Below are positions 1 to 8,613 of a stretch of DNA of 64,000 nucleotides, piece after piece (within the stretch, counting starts at the first letter, position 1; every line of letters starts with the position of its first letter). A program made the translations under genes and the position numbers. Source of the stretch: Kineosporia sp. NBRC 101731 (GTDB lineage: Bacteria > Actinomycetota > Actinomycetes > Actinomycetales > Kineosporiaceae); assembly GCF_030269305.1 (NCBI RefSeq), contig NZ_BSTC01000019.1, positions 1-64,000 of the forward strand, given 5' to 3'. The notes beneath the pieces are model-generated. The model was not told the origin of the DNA. It did not search any database and worked only from the letters and a program-made list of their open reading frames with translations.

Positions 1-76
1 ACCGGAACGTCCGATCCTCCTGCAGCATCGCGCTGATCGCGACCCGCTCCCCAAACGTCAACCGTTCACCCGGCAC
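1..76 (-). CDS. IS30-like transposase, N-terminal fragment cut by window edge
   Basis: The reverse strand from a GTG at 76 reads MPGERLTFGERVAISAMLQE and continues open to base 2. A GGAGG lies about 6 bases before this GTG and decides the start. The pattern RLT-x2-ER-x2-I resembles the N-terminal helix-turn-helix of IS30-family transposases, which bind element ends and precede a DDE catalytic domain. Only about 25 residues are visible, so the family call rests on this short motif and the integrity of the gene cannot be judged. If right, an insertion element lies just beyond the DUF3159 operon. Confidence 0.5.
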   Translation of the reverse strand, partial: MPGERLTFGERVAISAMLQEDRTFR

Positions 77-135
77 AAGCACCCTCCACCACCATCAGGA
101 CTGGTGCAACGACCGTACTAACCCGCCACCTTCTC

Positions 136-195
136 CGTGATCATGCCAAGTGTCCCCGGAGTGCTAGAACGCCGGGGACACTTGGCATGATCACG
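136..195. repeat. Dispersed palindrome, copy 1 (compact form)
   Basis: A perfect 24-bp inverted repeat (136-159 and 172-195) with outer ends CGTGATCATGC flanks a 12-base loop that contains GCTAGAAC. It shares its arms with the palindromes at 27320 and 47127. It lies 66 bases past the stop of the DUF3159 gene and before the IS30-like gene start. It could act as a terminator, but the sequence conservation between copies exceeds what a terminator needs. Confidence 0.85.
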
Positions 196-261
196 ACGAG
201 GAAAATCAAGGGCCTTCGCCCTCGGCAGTTGCAGAACGTCGGGGAGGTGGGCCGCCCCGGG

Positions 262-1011
262 TCAGTACGGGGTTTTCGGGCTCTCGTCCGGGTCGACCAG
301 GATCACGGGTTCGGCCGGCTTGACCACGGGCACCGATCGCAGCACCAGCCACATCAGCCAGAGGGCCAGGGCGAAGAGGGGCAGACCCAGCACGGTGGCG
401 TTCAAGGTGCCCAGCAGCGCGGTCTTGTCGGCCAGCCACAGCGGGATCTGCACGGCCAGGCGGACCAGGAACAGGGCGGCGAAGATCCAGGTGGCCAGCA
501 CGTAGACCCGGGTCCGGGCCGGGTGCTTGCGCCACTCGAACATCTCACCGGTGATCGGCCCCACGAAGATGCCGACGATCGGCCAGCGCACCAGCGCCGA
601 GATGATCGCACCGGCGGCGGAGGCAGCGTTCTTGAGGATGCTGGGCAGGAAGAAGTCCGAGGCGCGGCCGGTCTTGCTGGCCACGTAGGCACCGATCGCG
701 ATGCCGATGACGCCCGAGAAGACCTGGGTCAGGGGCTCACGGGCGATCAGGCGCCAGACGATCAGCACGGCCAGGGGCACACAGGCGGCGATGACCGACG
801 GCCGCAGCTCGTGGGTGATCGCGAAGACCAACGAGAAGACCGCGTACGGCAGGACCGACTCGATCACACCCCGCGGGCCGCCGATGCTCTTCTTCAGGTC
901 GAACTCGGCCGCCACGGCCGCGCCGAACTTGCCCTGGACCACGGCCTCGGCCGCGTGCTCCGCCTGTTCGGTCACGTGGTGGTGCTCCCCCGACATCCGC
1001 GACTCGGTCAT
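262..1011 (-). CDS. DUF3159 family membrane protein
   Basis: This 249-aa protein matches the actinobacterial DUF3159 family in length and layout: a short charged N-terminus, then about six hydrophobic segments from residue 50 to 225. The motif GGPRGVIES just before the first segment and the loop MFEWRKHPARTR are visible. No enzymatic role is established for the family. The ATG overlaps the stop of the OB-fold gene (ATGA at 1008-1011), so the two are translationally coupled. In Streptomyces-type genomes this pair is commonly followed by Trk potassium-uptake genes; here a palindrome and a transposase start follow instead. Confidence 0.85.
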   Translation of the reverse strand: MTESRMSGEHHHVTEQAEHAAEAVVQGKFGAAVAAEFDLKKSIGGPRGVIESVLPYAVFSLVFAITHELRPSVIAACVPLAVLIVWRLIAREPLTQVFSGVIGIAIGAYVASKTGRASDFFLPSILKNAASAAGAIISALVRWPIVGIFVGPITGEMFEWRKHPARTRVYVLATWIFAALFLVRLAVQIPLWLADKTALLGTLNATVLGLPLFALALWLMWLVLRSVPVVKPAEPVILVDPDESPKTPY

Positions 1012-1469
1012 CAGCTTCCCGTACCGGGCACGAGTTCGTACCGCGGGTTGTAGATGGTGGCGGTGCCGCTGGCCTCACAGACCACGCCCTGCACCCGGAT
1101 GCGCCGGCCGGGCTCGACCCCGGCGATGTGGCGACGCCCCAGCCAGATGACGGAGATGCTGCCGCTGCCGTCGTACAGCTCGGCCACCAGCGCCGGGACA
1201 CCGGCCCGGGGCCGCAGCGTGACCGCGCGCAGCGTGCCGCAGACCATCGCGGGCTGCCGCGACTTCAGCTGCGCGATCGGCGTGCCACCCAGCCGGACCG
1301 CATGCTCCTGCTCCTCGTCCGCGTGCACCACGTGCTGGGGTGCCGTGAACTTGGCCAGGGCCCGGCGCAGGCCGAAGCGCTCGGCCTTCTCGGCCGCTCT
1401 GGTTTCTACCGACGCGATCGTCGCCTGATCACCGGTGATCTGCTTACCCACAATTTTCAGCGTACCCAT
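1011..1469 (-). CDS. OB-fold nucleic-acid-binding protein
   Basis: A 152-aa protein with a C-terminal OB fold (about residues 65-145). The strands VCGTLRAVTLRP, ALVAELYDGSGSISVIWLG and RIRVQGVV match the single-stranded-nucleic-acid-binding OB module found in RecG/tRNA-anticodon-type proteins. The N-terminal 60 residues are charged and probably helical. The start at MGTLKIVGKQ was chosen because homologous actinobacterial proteins begin close to the fold; an open frame extends 29 codons further upstream. It overlaps the DUF3159 gene by ATGA. A role in RNA or DNA binding is inferred from the fold alone. Confidence 0.75.
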   Translation of the reverse strand: MGTLKIVGKQITGDQATIASVETRAAEKAERFGLRRALAKFTAPQHVVHADEEQEHAVRLGGTPIAQLKSRQPAMVCGTLRAVTLRPRAGVPALVAELYDGSGSISVIWLGRRHIAGVEPGRRIRVQGVVCEASGTATIYNPRYELVPGTGS

Positions 1470-1621
1470 CCCGGACCCGCTCTCCGACCGTCCCCCGGCT
1501 ATCGGAAGAGTGGCCAACAGCACTCTTTCCCTGTCTGGCGAACTCCTGCTCAACAAGGTAATTCAGATTTTATTCCCGCGCTCGGGGACAACCTTGATCA
1601 AGTCTTGACCCTCATGAGAAA

Positions 1622-1662
1622 GCCGTCCGCCCGGCACCCGATACGGATGCCGGACGGACGGC
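1622..1662 (-). terminator. Hairpin between DUF3710 and OB-fold genes
   Basis: The 15-base arms at 1622-1636 and 1648-1662 pair with one mismatch around an 11-base loop. On the reverse strand the stem is followed by a short T-rich stretch. It probably ends the dut-DUF3710 transcript. Confidence 0.6.
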
Positions 1663-1687
1663 TCACGAGCATGTCCGGACCCTCGAC

Positions 1688-1737
1688 GGACCCGACTGGA
1701 CCCAACTGGACCCAACTGGACCCGAATGGACTCAGCG
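1688..1737. repeat. 10-bp tandem repeat at the 3' end of the DUF3710 gene
   Basis: Four adjacent copies of GGACCCRACT (the last ends AAT) plus a partial fifth run from 1688 to 1737. The partial copy overlaps the TGA stop of the DUF3710 gene at 1732-1734. Confidence 0.85.
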
Positions 1738-2511
1738 CAGTTCGGTGATCTCCGGGCCCCGCTCCGGCGGGCGCAGGGAATCGGGCCGCCCGGCCTGATC
1801 GGCCGTGCCCTCCTCCCCCTCCGACTGGGCGTTCTCGGGCAGGCGCAGCGGCAGCAGTTCCCGCGGGGCCATCGCCTCGGTACCGCGCACCACCACCACG
1901 TCGCGCACCAGACGCTCGAGCTCCTGCGCCTTCTCCTCGTCCAGCGCCGCGGCACCGTGGAAGACCGCGCGCAGGAACCAGCGCGGCCCGTCGACACCGG
2001 AGAACCGGGCGGGCTGGAGCACGGTGCGGCCGTCGGGGGTGCGGGCCGGCACCTTGGCCAGGAGCTCCCGGCCGAACACGCCGGGAACGTCGTCCACCTC
2101 GCCGCCCTGACGGCTCACGCTGGCGGAGATCTCGCTGCGGATCTCGTCCCAGATGCCGGAGGTCCGCGGGGCCGCGAACGCCTGCAGCTGCACCGCCGAG
2201 TCCTCGAGCTGCACGGTCGCCGCGATCACCTTGCTGGTCTCCTCCTCGATCTCGAGGCGGATCTGGATCGTGCCCTCCTTGGCGGGCAGCCGGATCGCGC
2301 CGAGATCGATGTAGGTCTCCTCGGCGTCGGCCTCCGACTCGTCCCAGGGGCCCTTCGACCGGTCGTAGACGTCGGTGAGGGGCGACAGGGTCCGTCCCGT
2401 GGACGCCTCACCCGACGTCCCCTCCGCCGCATCGTCCGTGGAACCCGTGGACGCCGTGACCTCGTCGACGCCGGTGGCGTCGTCCCCCTTGTTGCGTCGG
2501 AACCAGCTCAT
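1732..2511 (-). CDS. DUF3710 domain-containing protein
   Basis: A 259-aa soluble protein. It has an acidic Ser/Thr-rich N-terminus (residues 1-55), then the DUF3710 core from about 60 to 225 with YIDLGAIRLPA, RQGGEVDDVPGVFG and GVDGPRWFLRAVF clearly visible, and an acidic low-complexity tail. The function of the family is unknown. The gene overlaps dut by ATGA at 2508-2511; this dut-DUF3710 pairing is conserved in actinomycetes. The 10-bp tandem repeat enters its final codons, so the C-terminus may vary between strains. Confidence 0.88.
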   Translation of the reverse strand: MSWFRRNKGDDATGVDEVTASTGSTDDAAEGTSGEASTGRTLSPLTDVYDRSKGPWDESEADAEETYIDLGAIRLPAKEGTIQIRLEIEEETSKVIAATVQLEDSAVQLQAFAAPRTSGIWDEIRSEISASVSRQGGEVDDVPGVFGRELLAKVPARTPDGRTVLQPARFSGVDGPRWFLRAVFHGAAALDEEKAQELERLVRDVVVVRGTEAMAPRELLPLRLPENAQSEGEEGTADQAGRPDSLRPPERGPEITELR

Positions 2512-3059
2512 CAGTGCTCTCCTCGTTGCGTTGCCTGCCCCGTCGCCGGCACCGTCGCCGTGCCCGTGGACCCGAACCCACCTTCACCGCGGGCCGAGCC
2601 CGGCAACCGCCCGGCCTCGACGAAGTACGCCCGGCTCACCGCTTGCACCACCAGCTGGGCGATCCGGTCACCCCGCTTCAGCTCGACCGGTGTCTCGCGG
2701 TCGGTGTTCAGCAGCGTGACCCTGATCTCCCCGCGATATCCCGCGTCGACCGTGCCGGGGGCGTTGACCACCGTCAGACCGCACCGTGCGGCCAGGCCCG
2801 ACCGCGGGTGCACGAAGGCGGCGTACCCGTCGGGCAGCGCGATCGCGACACCGGTCGGGACCGTCTGGCGCTCACCGGGCCCCAGGGTCACGTCGACGGT
2901 CGTGACGAGGTCGGCCCCGGCGTCACCGGGGTGGGAGTAACCGGGCACGGGGATCTCGGGGTCGAGGCGCTGGATCAGCACCTCGACCTGGCCGGGCGCG
3001 AAGCCTGGCCGGCCGGGACCCTCGTCGATGGCGCCGGCGGGCGCGGAAGGCGTGCTCAC
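2511..3059 (-). CDS. dut: dUTP diphosphatase
   Basis: Hydrolyses dUTP to dUMP and PPi, keeping uracil out of DNA and supplying dUMP for thymidylate synthesis. The trimeric-dUTPase motifs appear in order: HPGDAGADL (43-51), PRSGLA (85-90), GTVDAGYRGE (102-111), RGDRIAQLV (129-137) and the C-terminal ARGEGGFGSTG. The GTG at 3059 gives 182 aa, slightly longer than a typical dUTPase because of a short Pro/Gly-rich N-terminal extension. An open frame continues upstream, but it runs antisense through the divergent DUF3093 gene and carries no family motif. The stop overlaps the DUF3710 start. Confidence 0.95.
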   Translation of the reverse strand: MSTPSAPAGAIDEGPGRPGFAPGQVEVLIQRLDPEIPVPGYSHPGDAGADLVTTVDVTLGPGERQTVPTGVAIALPDGYAAFVHPRSGLAARCGLTVVNAPGTVDAGYRGEIRVTLLNTDRETPVELKRGDRIAQLVVQAVSRAYFVEAGRLPGSARGEGGFGSTGTATVPATGQATQRGEH

Positions 3060-3131
3060 GGTGGAACAGCCTAGCCAGCGCTCGCCACCACCTGGCGCAC
3101 ACTCCGGATCCGGGCGTGGGAAGCTGATTTC

Positions 3132-3593
3132 ATGAGCTCGGATCAGCAGCGTAAGACCGGCGTCACGAATCTCGTGGAGTCCCTCCGCCCTTCTCCTGTG
3201 ATGTGGCTCGTCCTCGTCGTGCTCGGTGCCTCGTTCGGACTGATCCCCGGCCCCATCAACACCACGATCGCCGTGGTCACCGGGGTGGCCACGGCCGTAC
3301 TCGCGGTGGTCCTGGTGTTCGCCTTCACCCCGCGCCTGCAGCTGGCGAAGGGCGTCTTCTCGGCCGGCCGGGCCAAGGTGCCCGCATCGCTGGTCGCGAA
3401 GGTGGAGCCGCTCGACGCGGCTCAGATGAGGGCCGCGCACGGCGTCGATCTGGACGCGCGCGCGTACCTCTGCACCCGGGCCTGGGTGCACACGGGCATC
3501 AGGGTCACCCTGAACGACCCGCAGGACCCCACGCCCTACTGGCTGATCTCGACCCGCAGGCCGCAGGAATGGGTGCGGGCGCTGGGCTCGTGA
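3132..3593 (+). CDS. DUF3093 family membrane protein
   Basis: A 153-aa protein with two N-terminal transmembrane segments (about residues 23-65) and a C-terminal cytoplasmic domain. The family signature near the end is plain: CTRAWVHTGIRVTLNDPQDP followed by PYWLISTRRP. DUF3093 proteins are found next to dut in actinomycetes and have no assigned function. The gene diverges from dut with 72 bases between starts, so a two-way promoter must lie there. Confidence 0.85.
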   Translation: MSSDQQRKTGVTNLVESLRPSPVMWLVLVVLGASFGLIPGPINTTIAVVTGVATAVLAVVLVFAFTPRLQLAKGVFSAGRAKVPASLVAKVEPLDAAQMRAAHGVDLDARAYLCTRAWVHTGIRVTLNDPQDPTPYWLISTRRPQEWVRALGS

Positions 3594-3637
3594 CCGAACC
3601 CGCGCGCCCCCCACTCAGTTCGTCCGCCGCCTGAACC

Positions 3638-3937
3638 TCAGGCCGCGCACTCCTTGCAGATGAGCTGGCCGTTCTTCTCGCCCGCCAGCTGGCTGCGGTG
3701 GTGCACCAGGAAGCAGCTCATGCAGGTGAACTCGTCGGCCTGCCGGGGCAGGACCCGGACGGAGAGCTCCTCGTTGGAGAGGTCGGCGCCGGGGAGCTCA
3801 AAGCCCTCCGCCGCCTCGGTCTCGTCCTCGTCGACCGAGCCGGTCGACTTGTCCACCCGGCGGGCCTTCAGCTCTTCGAGCGAGTCCTCGTTGAGGTCGT
3901 CGTCAGTCTTGCGCGGCGCGTCGTAGTCGGTTGCCAT
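3638..3937 (-). CDS. DUF4193 family zinc-ribbon protein
   Basis: A 99-aa acidic protein whose N-terminal two thirds is charged and probably disordered. The C-terminal 30 residues hold a zinc ribbon with two cysteine pairs, CMSC and CKEC, separated by FLVHHRSQL and further residues. This is the DUF4193 signature, an actinobacterial family of unknown role. It converges with the DUF3093 gene, with 44 bases between stops. Confidence 0.9.
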   Translation of the reverse strand: MATDYDAPRKTDDDLNEDSLEELKARRVDKSTGSVDEDETEAAEGFELPGADLSNEELSVRVLPRQADEFTCMSCFLVHHRSQLAGEKNGQLICKECAA

Positions 3938-4537
3938 GGTTGAGTCACGCTCCGGTGTGTGGAACCCATGAGGACGCGCCCTCCTCCCGCGCCCGCACGT
4001 GCAGGGCCGGCCGAGGTTGCGTTTCCCCCATGGGAACGAGATTGCTGGTCGCTACTGGTGGTACTGGTCTTGCTGTCTTACGCCGAGGTGACGGTGCTCG
4101 CGCCCTGCACGTTCGAGGTCGTTGCTACCGGACTGTGGACCAACGCGTCCGGAGCCTGATTTGTGCCCGCTCTCGCGGCAGGGATTGTGCACCAGTCCAG
4201 CGCCGTTGGCCATCCCGCCACCCCGGGAGATCGCCACGAATTCCCGTCACTGTGCGGATGAGAGCTCACTGTCCGTCGCCAGACAGGGCCCCTAACGGGT
4301 GGTCGTCACGAAATGTTCCCGCACCGGTCGGCTCCCGGGGCCCTGGGACCTGTTACGACCACGGAGGGTAGAACGTAGAGTGGCAGGCGGTGCAGTGCGC
4401 CTCACCGACGACTCACGGCCTGTTCGCAGAACGTCGTCATCCGTGGGAAACACCATGCACCAGCGCCGGGTGGAGATGGCCCCCGTCGCCGAAGGGCTCG
4501 CCGGACACTGTTCGGGGGCGAGTGAGGGAGATAGCTC
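3938..4537. other. Intergenic region of 600 bases with no confident gene
   Basis: This stretch separates the DUF4193 start from the 76-aa gene, so promoters for both should lie here; none stands out. A forward frame beginning with GTG near 4380 ends at 4541 and overlaps the next ATG by ATGA, but its composition is not convincingly coding. Part of the region (4110-4300) shows weaker GC bias than neighbouring genes. Confidence 0.5.
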
Positions 4538-4768
4538 ATGAGCGAGTTCGTCGCGCAGATCAGGGGTCGTGCGGAAGAGGCGCTGACCTGGCTGCAGCAG
4601 GCGCAGGCCAGCGGGGACGAGTACCTCGTCAACGTCTCGCTCGACCAGATCGAGTCGATCGCCCGCGTGGCGGCCGACCACCAGATCCCTCTGGAGGGGC
4701 TGGCCGAGTCGCTCAGCGCCTACGGCCTGCAGGTCCCCCAGGGCCGCCCCAATGAGGCGACGGCCTGA
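4538..4768 (+). CDS. Small helical protein of unknown function
   Basis: A 76-aa protein preceded by GAGGGAG about 10 bases before the ATG. It appears all-helical: RAEEALTWLQQAQASGDEY, then LDQIESIARVAADHQIP and LAESLSAYGLQVP. It is acidic and has no signal peptide. I do not recognise the family. Codon third positions are strongly G/C, as expected for a real gene here. Two copies of a 10-bp sequence (TTCAGCGATR) lie 22 bases past the stop. Confidence 0.65.
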   Translation: MSEFVAQIRGRAEEALTWLQQAQASGDEYLVNVSLDQIESIARVAADHQIPLEGLAESLSAYGLQVPQGRPNEATA

Positions 4769-4790
4769 GGGGACCTGGTCGGAAACACCG

Positions 4791-4810
4791 TTCAGCGATG
4801 TTCAGCGATA
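4791..4810. repeat. 10-bp duplication downstream of the 76-aa gene
   Basis: TTCAGCGATG is followed directly by TTCAGCGATA. It lies between the 76-aa gene and the convergent inositol monophosphatase gene and resembles the short repeats at other gene ends in this window. Confidence 0.7.
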
Positions 4811-4836
4811 CCGGTGGCGTAGGCGCCCGTAGGGGG

Positions 4837-5712
4837 TCACACCGGGTCGGAGTCGGCGTCCAGCTGCCCAAGGACGTCGCAGAGCCCCTCCAGGAGGGGT
4901 GACGCCGCTCCGACGACCATCGCCCCGCCCGCCGGGGCACCCCGCAGTCCGCTCAGCGCCCCACCGGCCTCGGTGAGCACGAGCACCGCGGCGGCGATGT
5001 CCCAGACGTTCACACCGCGCTCGTAGTAGGCGTCGACCGTTCCGGTCGCGACGCCGCACAGGTCGAGCGACGCACTGCCGATCCGGCGGATGTCCCGGAT
5101 CCGCGGCAGCACCCCCGTCAGCACCCGGGCCTGGCCCGCCCGCCGGGTCGCGGCGTAGCCGAACCCGGTGGCCACCAGGGCCTGGTCGAGCTCCGGCGGG
5201 ATGCCCAGCTTCAGCTCCCGCACCGGCGAGCCGTCACCGGGAGCCAGCGCGGCCCCCAGGCCCCGGCCGGCCGTCCAGGTGTCACCGGTGGCCGGGTTGT
5301 GCACGCAGGCCGCGACCGGCGTCCAGGCGCCGTCGACCGTCGGGTCGCCCTCGACCACGGCCACGCTGACCGCGTACGCGTCGATGCCGTACCGGTAGTT
5401 CACCGTGCCGTCGATCGGGTCGAGCACCCAGGTCAGGCCGGAGTCGCCGGGGGCGTAGCCGTTCTCCTCGCCGAGCAGGCCGTCGTCCGGGCGCTGGGCG
5501 GCCAGCTGCTCACGCAGCAGCTTCTCCACGGCCCGGTCCATCGCCGTGACGATGTCGGTCGCCGTGGACTTCGTCGACTCCACCGCGCGGGCATCCGGGT
5601 CGTCGGCCAGGCCGGCCCGGATCAGGTCGCCACCGGCCCGGGCGACCCGCTCGGCCAGGGTCCGCAGGGCCGCAGCGTCATGGGCCGTGTCGTGGCCCGT
5701 GCCGTTGCTCAT
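4837..5712 (-). CDS. suhB: Inositol-1-monophosphatase family protein
   Basis: A 291-aa Mg-dependent phosphatase. Visible metal and active-site motifs are GEEN (81-84), DPIDGTVNY (98-106) and VWDIAAAVLVLTEAGG near residue 225, all standard for the family that hydrolyses inositol-1-phosphate and related sugar phosphates. In actinomycetes this step supplies inositol for phosphatidylinositol and mycothiol. The exact substrate cannot be read from sequence. The ATG at 5712 overlaps the ferrochelatase stop (ATGA), so it is the second gene of a two-gene unit; a pairing with ferrochelatase is common in the phylum. Confidence 0.9.
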   Translation of the reverse strand: MSNGTGHDTAHDAAALRTLAERVARAGGDLIRAGLADDPDARAVESTKSTATDIVTAMDRAVEKLLREQLAAQRPDDGLLGEENGYAPGDSGLTWVLDPIDGTVNYRYGIDAYAVSVAVVEGDPTVDGAWTPVAACVHNPATGDTWTAGRGLGAALAPGDGSPVRELKLGIPPELDQALVATGFGYAATRRAGQARVLTGVLPRIRDIRRIGSASLDLCGVATGTVDAYYERGVNVWDIAAAVLVLTEAGGALSGLRGAPAGGAMVVGAASPLLEGLCDVLGQLDADSDPV

Positions 5713-6851
5713 CAGGAGACCTCGGCCGGGGAACCGCTCGCGAGGGGCTTGTCGACGGGCAGCACCCAGTCCACCCCACAGGCCGCGGGCTTGTCCGGGT
5801 GACGCAGGTTGGCGCAGCAGCCGGCCGGGCAGACGTCGTGCCAGGGGCCCGAGCCGGCCTTCGAGGGGCGGTCGGGGTTCTCTCCGCGCTCGGTGGCGGC
5901 GCGCTCGACCACCAGGGCGGCCAGGGTCTGCGCGAACGCCGCGGCCCGCCCCGAGGTGGCGGCCCGCACGAACGGCAGGTCGAGGTCGCGGGCGATCTCG
6001 AGCGCCTCGGTGTCCAGGTCGAAGACGACCTCCATGTGGTCGCTCACGAACCCGATCGGCACGCACACCACGCCCGGGACGCCGGCCTGCTTCAGCGCGG
6101 TCAGGTGGTCACCGATGTCCGGCTCCAGCCAGGGCTGGGACGGCGGGCCGGAGCGCGAGCAGTAGACCAGGTCCCACTCGGGGACGGTGTCGAGGCCGAG
6201 CCGGGACACCACCGCCTCGCAGGCCTCCCGGTGGGTCTTCGTGTAGGCGTTGCCGCCGGGACCGGAGGCGTCGTCCATGGCATTCGGGATCGAGTGCGTC
6301 ACGAAGGCGATACGCGAACCGGCCGGCAGCGACTCCAGACCCTCCTGGATCGAGTCGGTGATCGGCTGCTGGAACCCGTCCTGGTCGAAGTAGTGGCGGA
6401 TCTTGTCCACCCGCATCGAGCGGCCCTCGTGGGCCAGCGTCACCAGGGCCTCGGCCAGGTCCTCGCGGTACTGGCGGCAGCCGGAGTAGCTGGGGTAGGC
6501 ACTGGTGACCACGGCCAGCACCCGCCGGGCCCCGGCCTCGTGCGCATCGCGCAGCACGTCGGTCGTGAAGGGCGCCCAGTTACGGTTGCCCCAGTAGACC
6601 GGCGTGGCGTCGAGATCGACGCCGGCGGCGGCGAGCTGCTCGCGCAGGTTCGCGAGCAGCAGCCGGTTCTCGTCGTTGATCGGGCTGCGGCCGCCGAAGT
6701 GGTGGTAGTGCTCGGACACCTCCAGCAATCGCTCCCGCGGGATGCCCCGGCCCCGGGTCACGTTCTCCAGGAACGGCATGACCTCGTCCGGGGCCTCGGG
6801 GCCCCCGAACGAGAGCAGGAGGACTGCGTCGTACGGCTTCAAGGAGCTCAC
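5712..6851 (-). CDS. cpfC: Coproporphyrin III ferrochelatase with Fe-S cysteines
   Basis: Inserts Fe(II) into coproporphyrin III in the Gram-positive haem pathway. The 379-aa protein begins with LLLSFGGPE, carries [16 protein letters not shown] and the active-site region [10 protein letters not shown], then [15 protein letters not shown] with the conserved metal-site glutamate. Near the C-terminus is CPAGCC followed by a further cysteine, the [2Fe-2S] ligand pattern of actinobacterial ferrochelatases; a cysteine in the YSGCRQ loop would be the fourth. The start is GTG with an in-frame TAG 6 bases upstream and no Shine-Dalgarno, so translation may be leaderless. Confidence 0.93.
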   Translation of the reverse strand: MSSLKPYDAVLLLSFGGPEAPDEVMPFLENVTRGRGIPRERLLEVSEHYHHFGGRSPINDENRLLLANLREQLAAAGVDLDATPVYWGNRNWAPFTTDVLRDAHEAGARRVLAVVTSAYPSYSGCRQYREDLAEALVTLAHEGRSMRVDKIRHYFDQDGFQQPITDSIQEGLESLPAGSRIAFVTHSIPNAMDDASGPGGNAYTKTHREACEAVVSRLGLDTVPEWDLVYCSRSGPPSQPWLEPDIGDHLTALKQAGVPGVVCVPIGFVSDHMEVVFDLDTEALEIARDLDLPFVRAATSGRAAAFAQTLAALVVERAATERGENPDRPSKAGSGPWHDVCPAGCCANLRHPDKPAACGVDWVLPVDKPLASGSPAEVS

Positions 6852-6898
6852 GGGCTAGATCCTGCCAAGCCCGGGACCGGACCGCGCGCCCGGGTGGG

Positions 6899-6936
6899 GT
6901 GTCGGTCGCGTGTCGGTCGCGTGTCGGTCGTGTCGG
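6899..6936. repeat. 11-bp tandem repeat upstream of the ferrochelatase gene
   Basis: Just over three copies of GTGTCGGTCGC lie 48 bases upstream of the ferrochelatase GTG. The surrounding 348-base gap (6852-7199) must also hold divergent promoters for cpfC and sepH; I see no convincing -10/-35 pair. Confidence 0.8.
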
Positions 6937-7199
6937 GGCGCATCTGGGCGGGTCGGGAACCCGTCCCGGCGTGCCGCACCCACCGACGGCGACCGCCCGC
7001 ATCCATAATCGGGTTCGTCTCCCCATCAACCGCGCAACGTGATTTCATCGACACCCAGGTCACGATGGACACTGGGTGCTCAGCTGTGGAATCGGCCGAT
7101 CAGCGAACTCGGCGCCGACTCGCCCATGCACGTGCTTCGCCGACGAGGTACGAAGTGGCACAGTCTTCACGCAGGCCGCGGTAGCCGGAGGGAGTGGAC

Positions 7200-8531
7200 A
7201 TGGAAGATCTTTCGCTCGTCGGCGTCCATGATGACGGTGAACACCTGCTGGTCGCGGGGCCCAACGGCCAGCGATTCCGGTTGCGGGTGGATGATGCGCT
7301 GAGGGCAGCGATCCGTCGCGACCGCGCCCGCCTGAGCCAGATTCAGATCGAGTCGGAGGGCCGGTTGCGCCCCCGCGAGATCCAGGCGCGGATCCGGGCG
7401 GGAGAAACGGCCGAGGAGGTCGCGGAGACCGCCGGCCTGTCCATCGACCATGTGCGTAAGTACGAGGGCCCGGTGCTCGCCGAGCGCGGTTACGTGGCCG
7501 AGCAGGCCCGGCGGGTGCGGGTGCGCCGCGGTGGCGGCTCCGAATCACTGTCGCTGGACGACACCGTCGCCGAGCGGCTCTCCGCCCGCGAGGTGGACTC
7601 CGACTCGGTCACCTGGGACGCCTGGCGCGGTGACGACGGGCTCTGGGTGCTCGTGCTCGAGTTCATCGCCGGCTCCACGCTCCGCCAGGCCCGCTGGCTG
7701 TACAACGCCGGGCTGCGCAACGTCACGGCGCACAACGACGAGGCCCGCTGGCTGACGGAAGACGAGCCGCAGCCCGACCGGGGCACCGGGGCGGCACCCA
7801 CCGCCACCTCCCCCAACGGCATGCGCCGCCTCAGCCCGGTGCGTGGCTTCGACCCCTACGACCAGGAACGGGCCGACTCCCCGGTGGCCCGGGCCCCGTA
7901 CGAGGAGCCCGCCGCCGTCAATCTGCTCGACACCCTGCGCGAGCGTCGCGGCCGCCGCAGCCGCGTGATCAACGATGACGACGACCGCGCGGGTCACGCC
8001 GACCCGGTCCGCGAGGCGATCGACTCCCTGCTCAGCCGCTCCGACACGATGGGTGAGCCGCCGGCCGCCCACCCCGCCCGCTCGCGGCCGCAGGACGCCC
8101 GCGACGGCGAGGTCCTGGTGCTGCCCGACGCCGAGTCGTTGTACGACCTCGACGATCTGAGCGACCCGGACGACGACGATGATGACGACACCGATCCCAC
8201 GGTGACCCGGACGGCCCAGCAGCGCACCGACCGCAGCGACCGCGACCGTCTCGACCGCGACCGCAGCGAGCGCGAACGGTCGGAACGGGAGCGCGAGCGG
8301 GCCGAGCGCGAGCGCCGGGAACGCGCCGAACTCGAGCGGGCCGAACAGGAACGCATCGAGCGCGAGGCCGCCGGCGCCGACAGGCCGGAGAAGGCCGAGA
8401 TCGACGTGGACGCGGTGGCGCCGGAAGAGGTCCCGGTCCCGGCCGGTCGCCGCCCGGGTGGCAACCGTAAGCAGCGCCGGGCCAGCGTGCCGTCCTGGGA
8501 CGACATCGTCTTCGGGCAACGGCGCGACTGA
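7200..8531 (+). CDS. sepH: Septation protein SepH
   Basis: SepH (formerly DUF3071) promotes FtsZ assembly and cell division in actinobacteria. The N-terminal domain (MEDLSLVGVHDDG through about residue 100) contains the helix-turn-helix EVAETAGLSIDHVRKYEGPV. The middle is Pro/Asp-rich and disordered, and residues about 340-390 form a highly charged Arg/Glu repeat that may be a single helix or coil. The C-terminus ends with RKQRRASVPSWDDIVFG, the conserved terminal motif. The ATG at 7200 was chosen over the GTG at 7194 because GGAGGGA sits 6 bases upstream of it. Confidence 0.93.
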   Translation: MEDLSLVGVHDDGEHLLVAGPNGQRFRLRVDDALRAAIRRDRARLSQIQIESEGRLRPREIQARIRAGETAEEVAETAGLSIDHVRKYEGPVLAERGYVAEQARRVRVRRGGGSESLSLDDTVAERLSAREVDSDSVTWDAWRGDDGLWVLVLEFIAGSTLRQARWLYNAGLRNVTAHNDEARWLTEDEPQPDRGTGAAPTATSPNGMRRLSPVRGFDPYDQERADSPVARAPYEEPAAVNLLDTLRERRGRRSRVINDDDDRAGHADPVREAIDSLLSRSDTMGEPPAAHPARSRPQDARDGEVLVLPDAESLYDLDDLSDPDDDDDDDTDPTVTRTAQQRTDRSDRDRLDRDRSERERSERERERAERERRERAELERAEQERIEREAAGADRPEKAEIDVDAVAPEEVPVPAGRRPGGNRKQRRASVPSWDDIVFGQRRD

Positions 8532-8546
8532 GTTCTGGCAACCACT

Positions 8547-8591
8547 GATGCAGGACGCCCACCACGAGTGTCGTAGTGGGCGTCCTGCATC
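8547..8591. terminator. Bidirectional hairpin terminator after sepH
   Basis: Perfect 16-bp arms (8547-8562 and 8576-8591) enclose a loop that itself can form a 4-bp stem. It sits between convergent stops and probably serves both genes. Confidence 0.8.
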
Positions 8592-8613
8592 TGGGTGGTC
8601 GGCTCTTGAAGGT

